This document shows, one piece after another, positions 1 through 10,096 of a stretch of 64,000 bases of DNA. Source of the stretch: Nitrospira sp. (GTDB lineage Bacteria > Nitrospirota > Nitrospiria > Nitrospirales > Nitrospiraceae); assembly GCA_024760545.1 (NCBI GenBank), contig CP060501.1:2992036-3056035 (forward strand), in the 5' to 3' direction. Position 1 is the stretch's first letter. Every line of letters begins with the position of its first letter. The translations under genes and the position numbers were made by a program. Under the pieces are notes generated by a model that was not told the DNA's origin, did not search any database, and saw nothing but the letters and a program-made list of their open reading frames with translations.

Positions 1-23
1 CGCTGATGCCACTTGACCTATCC

Positions 24-1028
24 TCAAGGAATCGAGCTGACCGGCTGCGGCTGAGGGTTGTCGGCAGCTTGGTCAAACTTGATCTCGATGTAGGCTTTAT
101 TCTTTAAATCTACCAGCCAGGATTGGTACATGTCATCGCTCTTCTTCTGGTAGACCAACGTCTGAATTTCACGCCATACATCCTCGTACTGACGAAACTG
201 TTTCGGCTTCTTGTCATCCAGACGGATGATTTGGATTCCCTCCGGGCTCTCAATAATGTCGGAGATCCCCCCCGGCACCAAGTGGGCGATCGCCTGTTCA
301 ATCACCGGTAAGAGCTCCCCGTGCCGGACCAATCCGAGCCGTCCGCCTTGCAGGGCATTGCCGCCGTCGGAATACTGCATGGCGACATCTTCAAATTTCT
401 CGCCGCGCTTCAGCTCATCCATGGCGCGCCGGGCCTTGGTCAGGGCGTCCGCCAGTCCGTCGGCGGAACGTGGCTTAATGATGATCTGGCTCAGATGGTA
501 TTCCTGGGGATGGGCGAATCGCTCGCGATGTTCCTGGTAGTACCGCTTAATCTCCGAGTCTCCGACCATAATGTTGCCGCGAATGTGTTGGTCTACTACT
601 TTCATGAGGATCAGCTGATCACGAACGTCCCGAACGTTCATCGGATTGGCGGTGTCGAGAGAGCCGCTTTGTTGCTTCACCTGCGCAAGGGCCTGCTTGA
701 CTTCGAGATCGGACACCTCGACCTTTTTGGCCTTGGCTTCTTGCAGTTGCAGTCTCCGCTCGATCAGCTTCGTCAATGCCATGTATTCCGCTGTCTTCAA
801 TCGCTGGGCGAGATCGTTTCCACGGTGCTCGCGGGAGAGACGCTCCTTCTCCGTTCCGAACTCTCGTTTGACATCCGACAACATGATCAATTCGGAATTC
901 ACGATGGCCACGATGCGATCCTGCAAATGAGCGGCTGAAAAGGCTGCGGGCCAGGTCGACACCGCCAACAAGGCCAACGGCAATTTGAATCGGATCAGCC
1001 AATCTGAACGGAGCGAGACGCGTTTCAT
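24..1028 (-). CDS. SurA-like periplasmic peptidyl-prolyl cis-trans isomerase
   Basis: A 334-residue exported chaperone/foldase. An N-terminal basic stretch followed by a hydrophobic core ending near AFSA (about residues 15-32) is a signal peptide. A SurA-type N-terminal helical domain follows (starting DRIVAIVNSELI), then one parvulin (PpiC) domain at about 170-285 with the family pattern GGRLGLV and the closing segment ESPEGIQIIRLDDKK. The family helps outer-membrane proteins fold in the periplasm. SurA of E. coli has two parvulin domains and this one has a single one. The start at 1028 is preferred over an upstream in-frame one at 1061 because it begins the signal peptide and follows GGTGAAAAG. 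It lies 72 bp downstream of a second isomerase on the same strand, which suggests one operon with mfd. Confidence 0.88.
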   Translation of the reverse strand: MKRVSLRSDWLIRFKLPLALLAVSTWPAAFSAAHLQDRIVAIVNSELIMLSDVKREFGTEKERLSREHRGNDLAQRLKTAEYMALTKLIERRLQLQEAKAKKVEVSDLEVKQALAQVKQQSGSLDTANPMNVRDVRDQLILMKVVDQHIRGNIMVGDSEIKRYYQEHRERFAHPQEYHLSQIIIKPRSADGLADALTKARRAMDELKRGEKFEDVAMQYSDGGNALQGGRLGLVRHGELLPVIEQAIAHLVPGGISDIIESPEGIQIIRLDDKKPKQFRQYEDVWREIQTLVYQKKSDDMYQSWLVDLKNKAYIEIKFDQAADNPQPQPVSSIP

Positions 1029-1100
1029 GATCTTTTCACCCGGTAGTGCGTGTGCCGACAATTCTACATGAAAAAGATAGGTCTGTGGAATCGGGTCAGG

Positions 1101-1997
1101 CTAGCGTTTTCCGGTGTCCTCGGTGATATAGCGGGAAGCCTCGGCGAAGCGAACAGCGGCGTTGGTCCGGATATCGGCTATGACTTCATCGAACCGTTTG
1201 CGGCGCTTATCGGCCAGTAACTCTTGCCGAAGCCGTTCCTGCGTCGCCAGGTCGGCTTGGATAATTGTCTCGTCAAGAGGGCTCAGCATAACCAAATAAT
1301 ACCCGTTCTCAGACTTAATGGGCGCACTGACCATCCCCAGTTTGAGCGTATGGATGACGGAATCAACTTCGGAAGGCACCAGCCCTTTTCGGTACGGCCC
1401 GAGGTCGCCCCCTTTTGCTTTTGTCTTCTCGTCGATCGAGTACCGTTGCGCGAACTTCGCAAAGTTTCCACCGCGATTGACCTGCGCCTCGAGGTCCCTG
1501 GCTGCATACACATTGGGCAGCAGCATCAGCGAGACGTTGGCTTTTAAAGGATCCAACAGCTCGCTTGCATGGCTCTCGTAGTAGGAGGCGAGTTCCCCCT
1601 GCGTGAGCTCGACCTTGGATTGGAGTTTGTCCTTCAATAGCTCGTCGAGGATCAACTGCTCTTTATATCTCTGGGTTTTGTCCCGTATGGCATCGTTCTG
1701 ATCAAGCCCACGGCGGCGGGCTTCCTGCATCAGCAGCTCTCGGGTGATGAGTTCATCCAGAAATCTTCGCTTGCCGCCTTCCTTTTCGTAGCGGGAACGC
1801 GTGGCCTGGGAAAGTTCGCCCCAGCGAAGATCAAATTCGGTTTGAGTGATGGCCCGCCCATTGACCAGGGCGACAACCGGCTCTTCTTGCCGCTCTGCGC
1901 AGCCCGACAATACCGCACCCCACCCGGCCAATAGGCCGACAAGAAGTAAAGACAGGCGATATGTGCTGCCGAGGATGGGGAACCGGAAAAGCATCAT
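1101..1997 (-). CDS. Lipoprotein peptidyl-prolyl cis-trans isomerase (parvulin family)
   Basis: About 298 residues, starting MMLFRFP. A hydrophobic segment ends in the lipobox LSGC with the lipidated Cys at about position 33, so it should be a membrane-anchored periplasmic lipoprotein. A SurA/PrsA-like N-terminal region (VALVNGRAITQTEFDLRW) is followed by a parvulin domain at about 160-260 with the pattern GGDLGPYRKG. PrsA/PpiD-like proteins of this design assist folding of exported proteins. Upstream in-frame starts at 2039 and 2123 exist and would overlap the end of mfd. I prefer 1997 because it gives a normal signal peptide length. The neighbouring SurA-like gene makes a two-chaperone cluster. 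Confidence 0.85.
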   Translation of the reverse strand: MMLFRFPILGSTYRLSLLLVGLLAGWGAVLSGCAERQEEPVVALVNGRAITQTEFDLRWGELSQATRSRYEKEGGKRRFLDELITRELLMQEARRRGLDQNDAIRDKTQRYKEQLILDELLKDKLQSKVELTQGELASYYESHASELLDPLKANVSLMLLPNVYAARDLEAQVNRGGNFAKFAQRYSIDEKTKAKGGDLGPYRKGLVPSEVDSVIHTLKLGMVSAPIKSENGYYLVMLSPLDETIIQADLATQERLRQELLADKRRKRFDEVIADIRTNAAVRFAEASRYITEDTGKR

Positions 1998-2022
1998 ATG
2001 TTGTGGCACATGCGGGTCTCGG

Positions 2023-5000
2023 TCATGAGGCAGTCGCATCCTTTTGGAGGGACTTGGTATCACAGAGATCGAGGCTTTGCAAGGTTGCGTTGAGTTCCGA
2101 GAAGAGTGACGGCCAGTCGTCATGGGTCATCTGGATTTCAAAGGAGAGGGGGGTTAGGAACCGCAGCCGCTTTTTAAGCTGGTCCATCAAGCGGTGGACT
2201 GCGCCCTCCGGGATTGCGGCTTTCGGTTGGAACACGATCTTTGCCGACCGTCCATGCACCTCAATGGTGGCCATGCGAAGACGTTTGGCATGAGTCCGGA
2301 GTTGCATCACTTCGAGAAGTCGTTCGACCGGTTCCGGAAGAGGGCCGTACCGGTCCTGAATTTCTCCATGCAACAGGGCCAGCTCGCCGAGTTGGCCACA
2401 CGCTGTCAGCCGTTTATAGAGGGACAGACGGTGATGCGGATCGGCCACATACAGTTCAGGAATAAAGGCTGAAACCGGCAGCTGGAGGGTCGGGTCCGGC
2501 TCTTCCTCGACAGCCTGGCCCTTCAACCGCTGGACGGCTTGTTCTACCATTTGCATGTAAAGATCCAAGCCGATGGCGGCGATATGGCCGGATTGCTGTT
2601 TCCCCAGGAGATTGCCGGCTCCTCGAATCTCAAGGTCTGCCGCGGCGATTCGGAATCCCGATCCGAGTTCCGTGAACTGCTGAATCGCGATCAATCGTTT
2701 CTGAGCATCGCCCGTGAGCGTTCCTTCGTCGGGGATGAGGAAGTACGCATAGGCCTGCTCTCCGCCGCGCCCCACTCGTCCCCGCAGCTGGTATAGCTGC
2801 GCGAGGCCGAAGAGGTCGGCCCGATGGACGATGATGGTGTTCGCGTTCGGGACATCGAGCCCGGACTGGATGATGGCCGAGGCGATCAAGACGTCAGCCT
2901 CACGCTTGACGAATTTCAGCATGACGGCCTCCAACGGCCTGCCATCCATCTGGCCGTGCGCCATGACCATCCGGGCTTCGGGAACCAACTGGTGCAGCCA
3001 CGCTCCGATCCGCTCCATGGTTTCAACCCGGTTGTGGACAAAATAGACTTGTCCCCCTCGTCCGAGCTCGCGCACGATCGCGTCTCGTACGGCCTTGTCG
3101 CTGAGTCGGATCACTTCCGTTTTGATCGCCAACCGTCCGGCGGGCGGGGTATCGATAATCGAGAGATCCCGAACACTCGACATGGCCATTTGAAGGGTGC
3201 GCGGAATGGGTGTGGCGGTCAACGTCAGCACATCAACCTGGGTGCGCAGTTGCTTCAGTCTTTCCTTATGCTTGACGCCGAACCACTGTTCCTCGTCAAT
3301 GATGACCAAGCCGAGTTGCCGGAACGCCACGTCCTTCTGAAGAAGCCGGTGCGTCCCGATCACGACGTCAATGGTTCCGGCCGAGACTTCTTTGAGAATA
3401 GCTTTGGTTTCCTTGGGCGACTGAAACCGAGAAAGCAGTGCCACCCGCATGGGAAACGGTCCGAATCGTTCGGCGAAGTTCTCGTAGTGTTGGTGAGCCA
3501 GGAGGGTGGTCGGCACCAACACGGCCACTTGTCGGTCATGCTCCACGGCTTTGAAGGCGGCGCGCATGGCCACTTCCGTCTTCCCGTATCCGACGTCCCC
3601 GCAGACCAGGCGGTCCATCGGCTTTGTCGATTCCATGTCCCGACCGATGTCCTCGATGGCTTTCAGCTGATCCGATGTTTCTTCGTACTCAAAGGCCGCT
3701 TCGAATTCGTGATAGAGGGTCGTCGTCGAGCCGTACGCATTCCGTTTCACCAATTCGCGGTTTGCGTAGAGATCGATCAGTTCTTGAGCCATCTCTTCGA
3801 TGTCCTTCTTCACCCGAGCGGTGGTTTTGGCCCAACTGGTTCCGCCAAGGCGATCCAGTCGAGGGACATGGCTTTCGGCCCCGCTGTAGCGTTGGATCTG
3901 ATTCAAACGATCGAGCGGGACATAGAGCGTATCTCCGCCGAAAAACTCCAGAATCAGGAAGTCGCTCTCGAAATCCTGCACCAACAGGCGTTTCAGTCCG
4001 CGATACTTGGCGATCCCGTGCTGCACGTGCACGACGTAATCGCTCACGTTGAGGTCTTCTAAGGAAGAGAGGAAGGTTGCCGTTCGGCTCTTTGGCTGTG
4101 GTTTATGTCGAGCTCCCTTCGCGAACAGTTCCTCTTCGGTCAACAGCGCAAGCCGAAGATCTCCGGAGAGAAACCCGGTCGAGAGATCGCCGTGCAACAC
4201 ATAAAATGGGAATTTTCCGGTAACCGGACTTGACCAGATCGACGGTTTCCATGGATCAGCCGGCAAATCGTGCTCTCGGAAAAGCGCCAGCAATCGGTCG
4301 ACCTGCCCGCGGCTCCGCGCCACCACCACGACACGATGCTCATTCCGCAGGCCTTCCAACAGACGAAGAGTTTGACTGAATGCGGCCCCCCGGACTCCGA
4401 GGCCTATGCTGCCGGGCAGTTGAGAGGAAAATGAAAAGGTCGGATTCCACGTTGGGTCCGGCGCCGTCAACGGTTCGAGCGCCAACATCGGCCACCCCGC
4501 AATCCGTTGTTGGATATCGTGCCAGGTCAGAAACAGTCGCTCAGGTGAAGGATAGGGGGACGACACGTCACGATCGACATGGCGAAGATATCCATCGTCG
4601 ATCTTTTCCCACGCCATCTCACATGTCTTTTTCAACATAGCCGGCTGATCGAGGGCGATAAAAGGGAACTCGGTGAGATAGTCAAATAATGTGTCCATGG
4701 AGTCGTACACGTCGGGGCTTCGCCACTCCGCGTCCGCCTGAATCGGCGCGATCGTATCCGTAGCGTCTGTGGGACGAATGAATTCCCGCGCCGGCAAGAC
4801 CCAGGCGTCGTTCAATTTTGTGATGGAGGTCTGGGTTGACGGGTCGAACAAACGAATGGATTCAACCTGATCGCCAAGAAATTCAACCCGGATGGGATTG
4901 GCATACGCGGTCGAAAAGATATCAACGATGCCACCCCGGATGCTGAACTCTCCTGGAATTTCCACAACGGACACGCGTCGGTATCCCAGGCGAAGCAGAT

Positions 5001-5493
5001 TGGTGGTGAGCAATTCCCGCTCCACGCTCGCCGCCTTCTCGAAGCGAAAAATCGCCTGCTCGAATATCGAGCGAGGGAGCAAACGGTGCATCGCGGCGGC
5101 GACGGAGGTGACGAGGAGGGTGGGCGGGGTAACCAGCAGCCGATGCAGCGTCGTCATCCGGCGGGCGATCAACCCGACGTGCGGCGCTGTTGCTTCATAG
5201 GGGAGCGTTTCCCATTCCGGGAACCAGGCCAGACCGTTAATCGGACGGCCCATGAGTTCGTGGAAGAAGCACAGGTCATTGAAGATCCGTTCGGCAGATT
5301 CGTCGGTTGCCGTGAGAATGACCCATGGTCGGGGATGGCCGGACGCATCTTTGCGAGGAGATCCAAGCAGCGTCAGAGCACAGGCCGCCGTTGATCCGTG
5401 TGTTCCAATCAGACAGGGACGAGCGCCGTCTTGGCCGAGTGCCGAATGAAGCGGAGCAAGCCAGGATGAGGAGTGGAGATTGTGCTCAGACAC
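2023..5493 (-). CDS. mfd: Transcription-repair coupling factor Mfd
   Basis: A full-length 1156-residue Mfd, the translocase that removes stalled RNA polymerase from DNA lesions and recruits UvrA. Visible in order: the UvrB-like N-terminal module (to about 300), the RNA-polymerase interaction region with [16 protein letters not shown] near 483, a superfamily 2 helicase with Walker [10 protein letters not shown] near 632, the DEEQ box in [15 protein letters not shown] near 732, the [12 protein letters not shown] and [14 protein letters not shown] helicase segments, and the C-terminal D7 regulatory domain. The start codon is GTG, 3 bp after the stop of the upstream rfaE2. The end is close to, or overlaps, the start of the downstream isomerase gene, so the four genes probably form one transcription unit. 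Confidence 0.97.
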   Translation of the reverse strand: MSEHNLHSSSWLAPLHSALGQDGARPCLIGTHGSTAACALTLLGSPRKDASGHPRPWVILTATDESAERIFNDLCFFHELMGRPINGLAWFPEWETLPYEATAPHVGLIARRMTTLHRLLVTPPTLLVTSVAAAMHRLLPRSIFEQAIFRFEKAASVERELLTTNLLRLGYRRVSVVEIPGEFSIRGGIVDIFSTAYANPIRVEFLGDQVESIRLFDPSTQTSITKLNDAWVLPAREFIRPTDATDTIAPIQADAEWRSPDVYDSMDTLFDYLTEFPFIALDQPAMLKKTCEMAWEKIDDGYLRHVDRDVSSPYPSPERLFLTWHDIQQRIAGWPMLALEPLTAPDPTWNPTFSFSSQLPGSIGLGVRGAAFSQTLRLLEGLRNEHRVVVVARSRGQVDRLLALFREHDLPADPWKPSIWSSPVTGKFPFYVLHGDLSTGFLSGDLRLALLTEEELFAKGARHKPQPKSRTATFLSSLEDLNVSDYVVHVQHGIAKYRGLKRLLVQDFESDFLILEFFGGDTLYVPLDRLNQIQRYSGAESHVPRLDRLGGTSWAKTTARVKKDIEEMAQELIDLYANRELVKRNAYGSTTTLYHEFEAAFEYEETSDQLKAIEDIGRDMESTKPMDRLVCGDVGYGKTEVAMRAAFKAVEHDRQVAVLVPTTLLAHQHYENFAERFGPFPMRVALLSRFQSPKETKAILKEVSAGTIDVVIGTHRLLQKDVAFRQLGLVIIDEEQWFGVKHKERLKQLRTQVDVLTLTATPIPRTLQMAMSSVRDLSIIDTPPAGRLAIKTEVIRLSDKAVRDAIVRELGRGGQVYFVHNRVETMERIGAWLHQLVPEARMVMAHGQMDGRPLEAVMLKFVKREADVLIASAIIQSGLDVPNANTIIVHRADLFGLAQLYQLRGRVGRGGEQAYAYFLIPDEGTLTGDAQKRLIAIQQFTELGSGFRIAAADLEIRGAGNLLGKQQSGHIAAIGLDLYMQMVEQAVQRLKGQAVEEEPDPTLQLPVSAFIPELYVADPHHRLSLYKRLTACGQLGELALLHGEIQDRYGPLPEPVERLLEVMQLRTHAKRLRMATIEVHGRSAKIVFQPKAAIPEGAVHRLMDQLKKRLRFLTPLSFEIQMTHDDWPSLFSELNATLQSLDLCDTKSLQKDATAS

Positions 5494-5496
5494 GCA

Positions 5497-5979
5497 TCAC
5501 TTCGTGGTTGACCGGATGCGTTGAAGGAGTCCGGTTGTGGAAAGGCCGGAAACCATGGGAATGGTCTTGACCACGCCTCCGCGCGCCTCGACGATCTCTC
5601 GGCCGACGATATGGTCAATCGCCCAATCCCCGCCCTTCACGAGGACGTCCGGTTGGACGGCTGTGATGAGCTGGAGTGGGTCAGGCTCATCGAAGATCAC
5701 GACAAAATCCACGCAGCCCAAGGCCGCCACCACTTCAGCCCGTTGTGCCTGTGGCACGATCGGTCGATCGGGCGCCTTGTCCAACTTGCGGACAGACGCG
5801 TCACTGTTCACCGCGACGACCAGGAGATCGCCCAACGCCTTGGCTGCCTGCAGATAGCGCGTATGGCCGATATGCATGAGGTCGAAACAGCCGTTCGTGA
5901 AGACGACCCGTTTCCCCTTTGCTCGCTCAGCGGAAAGTTCGGACAGGAGTTGATCTCGCGGCAAAACCTTTGCGACCAT
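5497..5979 (-). CDS. rfaE2: D-glycero-beta-D-manno-heptose 1-phosphate adenylyltransferase
   Basis: A 160-residue nucleotidyltransferase equivalent to the C-terminal half of HldE. It transfers AMP from ATP to heptose 1-phosphate to make ADP-heptose for the LPS inner core. The cytidylyltransferase-fold signature is FTNGCFDLMHIGHTRYL (residues 27-43, including the HIGH motif), followed by VVAVNSDASVRKLDK and DVLVKGGDW. The kinase half (RfaE1) is not next to it, so this is the split form of HldE. A second enzyme of the same pathway, gmhA, lies about 5 kb away on the same strand. The gene sits directly upstream of mfd and is divergent from the histidine kinase. Confidence 0.95.
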   Translation of the reverse strand: MVAKVLPRDQLLSELSAERAKGKRVVFTNGCFDLMHIGHTRYLQAAKALGDLLVVAVNSDASVRKLDKAPDRPIVPQAQRAEVVAALGCVDFVVIFDEPDPLQLITAVQPDVLVKGGDWAIDHIVGREIVEARGGVVKTIPMVSGLSTTGLLQRIRSTTK

Positions 5980-6188
5980 AGCCCCATCATACCGTGCCGT
6001 CAGTCACAGGGAAAGAGCGACAAACTTACCCATTCCCCTGCCGGGCCGTGCTTTTTTTCTTCTCAGCGCTCTGTAAGTCCATGAAATTTCATCCTCAAGT
6101 CGTCACATAATGGACCGATACAGCACATAACGGACTCAAGGCCTGGTGTCGTCATGGGCCTGGGCCGATAGGTGCGCCCGGAGCGTGA

Positions 6189-9100
6189 ATGATGATGGAG
6201 GAGGGGGTGAGCGTTTTCTGGATCATTGCGGCGGCCAATGTGTTGGTCGTTGCTCCCTTGATTTTCTTGCTCATACAGACTTCTCGTCGCGCACGGGCAG
6301 GCTGGCTGCGCGCGGAAGCGGAAAGAATTCGCTTTCAGGAGAATGAACACAGGCTTCGGAGTGTCTTGGAAGCCGAACCGCAAGGGATTTTGGTGCTCGG
6401 GCTTGATTGCCGGGTGCTTCAGGTCAACCCGGCCGGGCGTGTCTTGTTCGATGCGGGCTTTACAGAAGAGATCGTCGGCAAAGACCTCCGAGACTGTATC
6501 CACGCGAATGATTGTCTGCGGATCGAAGAAATGCTGAAGGCGGCTCGAGAAGGCCGGGAAACCTGTGGAAAGGGTAGACTCATCGGGCTGTCGGGGCAAT
6601 CCCGCTGGATCGAAATCACATCCGTCCCGCTTCCGGCCGAAGACGGCACCGTGCAATCGGTTCTGAGCGTGCTCCGGGATGTGACAGAGGAAAAGCGTAG
6701 CGATCGCCGTCAAGCCCTCCAGCATGCCGTGGCGAAAGTCCTTGCAGAAGCCTCTACGGTCGAGCAAGCGATTCCGGAGCTTCTACGGGCGATTGCAGTC
6801 AGCTCGGACTGGCACGCCGGGCTATTTTGGCGAGTTCAAGAAGACCGGCGGTTTCTTCGTTGTGCACAGGCCTGGTCCGGCCATGAAGCCGCCTTACAGG
6901 ATTTTGTCAGGCTGCGGAAGCAGGAAACGTACATGTCCGGGGCTGGTCTGCCTGGGCGTAGCTGGGCCCGCGGTGAGCCCTTGTGGGTGGAGGACATTGA
7001 AAGGGATCCTGGAGCCGCGCCTGGATCTCTTGAAACCACTCGCATGTTGCACGCGGCTTGTGTGTTTCCCGTTTGGCTGAGAGCCAACGTCTACGGCGTC
7101 ATGGAGTTCTTCGGCCAAGAAGCGCAGTCACAGGATTGGGATCTCCTGAAAACATTGGGGACGATCGGAAGCCAGATCGGTCTTTTCATTGAGCGGGCCG
7201 AAGTGGAAGCGGCGCTCCATGAGAATGAAACCCGCACACGGCTGATCATCGACACAGCGCTCGATGCCGTGATCACGATGGATCATGCCGGTCGAATCAC
7301 GGAATGGAATGCCCAGGCAGAACAAATATTTGGGTGGTCTGCGTTTGAGGTTCTGGGACGCGATTTCGGCGACACCATCGTTGCGCCGTCCCATCGTCTG
7401 AGTTACCAGGAGTATGTTCGGCGTCTCCTTGAGCCTAGGGACATATCCATCGCAAACATGTTGATCGAGATGACCACCCTTCGACGTGACGGCCGTGAAT
7501 TCCCCGCTGAAATTGCCATGACGCCTTTGCCGGTCGAGGGCTCCGTCATCTTCAGCTCATTTATTCGAGATATCACGAGCCGGAAGGAAGCCGAGCAAGC
7601 GCTGAAAGATTACGCCCAGCAGTTGGAGCACATCAATCAGCAGCTGGATGCCGCCTTGAGGCAAGCCAAAGCCGCCACCGAAGCGAAATCGTCTTTTTTG
7701 GCGACGATGAGTCACGAGATCCGCACCCCGATGAACGGGGTCATTGGGATGACGGGTCTCCTGCTCGATACGAAATTGACCGATGAACAGAGAGAATATG
7801 CTGAAACAGCTCGAACCTGCGGTGACCATCTGCTGACGATCATCAACGACATCCTGGATTTTTCCAAGATTGAAGCGGGAAAACTGGATTTGGAAGTGAT
7901 TGAGTTCGATCTTCGCCTCGCCATCGACGAATCGTTGGACCTCGTCGCAGAACGAGCGTCATCCAAGGGTCTCAATTTGGCCTGTCTCTTTCACGCCGAT
8001 GTGCCGCGCAATTTACTCGGTGACCTCGGGCGCTTACGGCAGGTCGTGATGAATTTGATGGCGAATGCGATCAAATTCACCGACAGCGGCGATGTCATCG
8101 TGGAAGTGACGGTTGAGGCTCAATCGATGGAGGATTCGACCATTCGTGTTGCAGTTACGGACACAGGCATCGGGATTTCCGACGAAGCCCGCGAAAGGCT
8201 CTTTCGGTCGTTCAGTCAAGCCGATGGGTCCACCACGAGGAGATACGGCGGGACCGGTCTCGGCCTGGCGATTTGCAAACGACTTGTTGAGATGATGGGT
8301 GGAACGATTGGCGCGACCAGCCGGGTTGGAGAAGGGAGTTGCTTCTGGTTTACGGTGAACCTGCGCAAACAGGCTGAGGGCTTCCACAGAGCTGACCCGC
8401 CCAATGCCGTGTTGGAGGGTCTCCGTGTCTTGATTGTGGACGACAAGGCCATCAATCGAAAGATTCTTGAGCTGATGACCAAATCATGGGGGATGGAGCC
8501 GACGCTTGCCCATAGCGGCCCCGAGGCATTGGATGTGTTGAGCCGTCGACACGGACGGTCACGGTTTGATCTCGCGTTGTTGGACGTGGATATGGGATCG
8601 ATGGAGGGAATCGAACTGGTGCGTGCGATAAAGACCCGGCCTGAAGGAGCTGAGATCCGGCTTGTGTTGCTCACCTCGCTGGGCCGGCGGGGTGATGCCA
8701 AGATAGCCAGGGAAGCTGGGTTGGCAGCCTACTTGACAAAGCCGATCCGTGAGCGGCAATTGCACGATTGCCTTGCCGCAGTCATGACACAGATCTCGGC
8801 ATACGTGCCGACAACGAACGAACCGCTCCCCCTGATCACTCGCCACACACTCGCAGAAACCAATGCCAAAGTGGATCTTCGCATTCTCTTGGCCGAGGAT
8901 AACATTATCAACCAGAAAGTTGCCGTTCGTCTCTTCCAGCGGTTGGGCTATCGAATCGACGTAGTGGCCAATGGGCGCGAAGCCATCGAGGCGCTCTCTC
9001 ATGTTCACTATGACGTGGTCTTCATGGATTGCCAAATGCCGGAAATGGATGGTTTCGAAGCCACGAGGGAGATCAGGCAGCGTGAAGCGTCCAAAACTGT

Positions 9101-9374
9101 TTCGAGTTCCGGATTACGGGTTGCGGGTCCAAGGCAGGAGCATTCCCGTCTCCAACCAGAAACCGGTAACCAGAAACTCGAACCTTCCCATCACGTGCCG
9201 ATCATTGCCATGACGGCGAATGCGATGCAGGGTGATCGCGAACGGTGTCTGGCGGCAGGAATGGATGACTATCTCTCAAAGCCCATTTCTGTCGACGCGT
9301 TGGCCGGGGCCCTGGACCGCGCGAATCGGGAGCGTTTACGCTCCCAGTCCTCCAAGAACCAAGAAGCCGCGTAA
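6189..9374 (+). CDS. Hybrid sensor histidine kinase with PAS-GAF-PAS input and two receiver domains
   Basis: A 1061-residue membrane-attached hybrid kinase. One N-terminal transmembrane helix (about 8-28) is followed by a PAS domain (about 50-165), a GAF domain (about 185-345), a second PAS (about 350-470), a coiled coil, HisKA with SHEIRTPMNG (phospho-acceptor His near 509), HATPase_c (N box NLMANAIKFT near 625, DTGIGI near 658, GTGLGLAI near 690), a receiver with LLDVDMGSMEG (Asp near 799), and a second receiver with VFMDCQMPEMDG (Asp near 945). The second receiver is interrupted between helix 3 and strand 4 by about 28 extra residues encoded by a palindromic repeat. No partner response regulator is adjacent, so the signal and output are unknown. 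Several ATGs lie close together at the start and the exact one is uncertain by 1-2 codons. Confidence 0.93.
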   Translation: MMMEEGVSVFWIIAAANVLVVAPLIFLLIQTSRRARAGWLRAEAERIRFQENEHRLRSVLEAEPQGILVLGLDCRVLQVNPAGRVLFDAGFTEEIVGKDLRDCIHANDCLRIEEMLKAAREGRETCGKGRLIGLSGQSRWIEITSVPLPAEDGTVQSVLSVLRDVTEEKRSDRRQALQHAVAKVLAEASTVEQAIPELLRAIAVSSDWHAGLFWRVQEDRRFLRCAQAWSGHEAALQDFVRLRKQETYMSGAGLPGRSWARGEPLWVEDIERDPGAAPGSLETTRMLHAACVFPVWLRANVYGVMEFFGQEAQSQDWDLLKTLGTIGSQIGLFIERAEVEAALHENETRTRLIIDTALDAVITMDHAGRITEWNAQAEQIFGWSAFEVLGRDFGDTIVAPSHRLSYQEYVRRLLEPRDISIANMLIEMTTLRRDGREFPAEIAMTPLPVEGSVIFSSFIRDITSRKEAEQALKDYAQQLEHINQQLDAALRQAKAATEAKSSFLATMSHEIRTPMNGVIGMTGLLLDTKLTDEQREYAETARTCGDHLLTIINDILDFSKIEAGKLDLEVIEFDLRLAIDESLDLVAERASSKGLNLACLFHADVPRNLLGDLGRLRQVVMNLMANAIKFTDSGDVIVEVTVEAQSMEDSTIRVAVTDTGIGISDEARERLFRSFSQADGSTTRRYGGTGLGLAICKRLVEMMGGTIGATSRVGEGSCFWFTVNLRKQAEGFHRADPPNAVLEGLRVLIVDDKAINRKILELMTKSWGMEPTLAHSGPEALDVLSRRHGRSRFDLALLDVDMGSMEGIELVRAIKTRPEGAEIRLVLLTSLGRRGDAKIAREAGLAAYLTKPIRERQLHDCLAAVMTQISAYVPTTNEPLPLITRHTLAETNAKVDLRILLAEDNIINQKVAVRLFQRLGYRIDVVANGREAIEALSHVHYDVVFMDCQMPEMDGFEATREIRQREASKTVSSSGLRVAGPRQEHSRLQPETGNQKLEPSHHVPIIAMTANAMQGDRERCLAAGMDDYLSKPISVDALAGALDRANRERLRSQSSKNQEAA
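9100..9183. repeat. Palindromic repeat inserted in frame within the second receiver domain
   Basis: An imperfect inverted repeat of about 84 bp. The left arm at 9100-9127 reads as TTCGAGTTCCGGATTACGGG and the right arm at 9154-9183 is its approximate reverse complement (ACCGGTAACCAGAAACTCGA). The two arms are separated by about 26 bp. The reading frame stays open across it and gives about 28 low-complexity residues absent from ordinary receiver domains. Similar TTACGGGTT-type palindromes are common intergenic repeats in bacteria; here one is translated. Confidence 0.7.
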
Positions 9375-9403
9375 TCCGTCTCCCTCTATCACGCTTTGGT
9401 CGA

Positions 9404-10096
9404 TCACGCTAATTTCAGCGTCAGTTGCTCCGGCGCATCGACGAGCCTGCCCGGTCGGGCGGATGGGTGCATGATGTCTGATACGCGAGCGAGGTAGGGG
9501 AGAAGCCGATTCTCGATCGATCTGGTTGGTGACATGAGCTCTTCCAAAGAGCCTCGACAGGCACCGCAGTGGTGATGCTTGGGCTGGATGGATTTTCGTT
9601 GCCGTCGATAGACCCGCCCGCAGTCTTTGCAGCGCCAGGCAAATCTCGAGAGCGCAAGGACTTCCTTCTCCAAGGAGTGATGGGTCGTGACGGCCACTTC
9701 GCCGGACCGGTTGATCTCCGTCATTTTTCGCAAGAATTCCAGTCCATGATCGGGCCGCCGTTTCAGCACATCGAACTGCCATTGATGGATCATCTCATGG
9801 ACGAGGGTGTTCAGGAGTTCCTGTTCCGCATACGGTGTCCGTTCGGCGAGCCGCTCGAACAAAGGGAGCGACAGGCGAATCTCTCGACGGCTGCGGTTGC
9901 CGACGGGATATCCTGCTTTCGGCCCTCCACGGCTGGCGAACATGCCGACTGAGGAGGTGAGGCGCCGGCTCCAGCACATCGCAATCGGCGGCAATGAACC
10001 GGCAAAGTACCGTGCGTTCAGGCGCTGCCAATGAGCCTGCAGCTCTTCGGAAGACAAGAGGATTGAAGCAGTCGTGGCCGCCATGGCCGGTCTCAT
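9404..10096 (-). CDS. SprT-like zinc metalloprotease domain protein
   Basis: A 230-residue protein with a SprT/Spartan-like fold. The zinc-binding HExxH is LVHEMIHQWQF (His100, Glu101, His104) with a further His near 117 in PDHGLEF. A C-terminal zinc ribbon follows, CKDCGRVY and CGACRGSLEEL. In eukaryotes SPRTN degrades DNA-protein crosslinks; bacterial SprT proteins are poorly understood, so the function is open. The start overlaps the stop of the upstream gene by 4 nt (ATGA), showing translational coupling in the gmhA operon. The product ends about 30 bp from the convergent histidine kinase gene. Confidence 0.82.
   Translation of the reverse strand: MRPAMAATTASILLSSEELQAHWQRLNARYFAGSLPPIAMCWSRRLTSSVGMFASRGGPKAGYPVGNRSRREIRLSLPLFERLAERTPYAEQELLNTLVHEMIHQWQFDVLKRRPDHGLEFLRKMTEINRSGEVAVTTHHSLEKEVLALSRFAWRCKDCGRVYRRQRKSIQPKHHHCGACRGSLEELMSPTRSIENRLLPYLARVSDIMHPSARPGRLVDAPEQLTLKLA

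Noticed and set aside
2824-4062. Long plus-strand frame (412 codons) within mfd
   Set aside because: It is antisense to the well-supported mfd gene and has no recognisable domain; typical of G+C-rich third-position bias.
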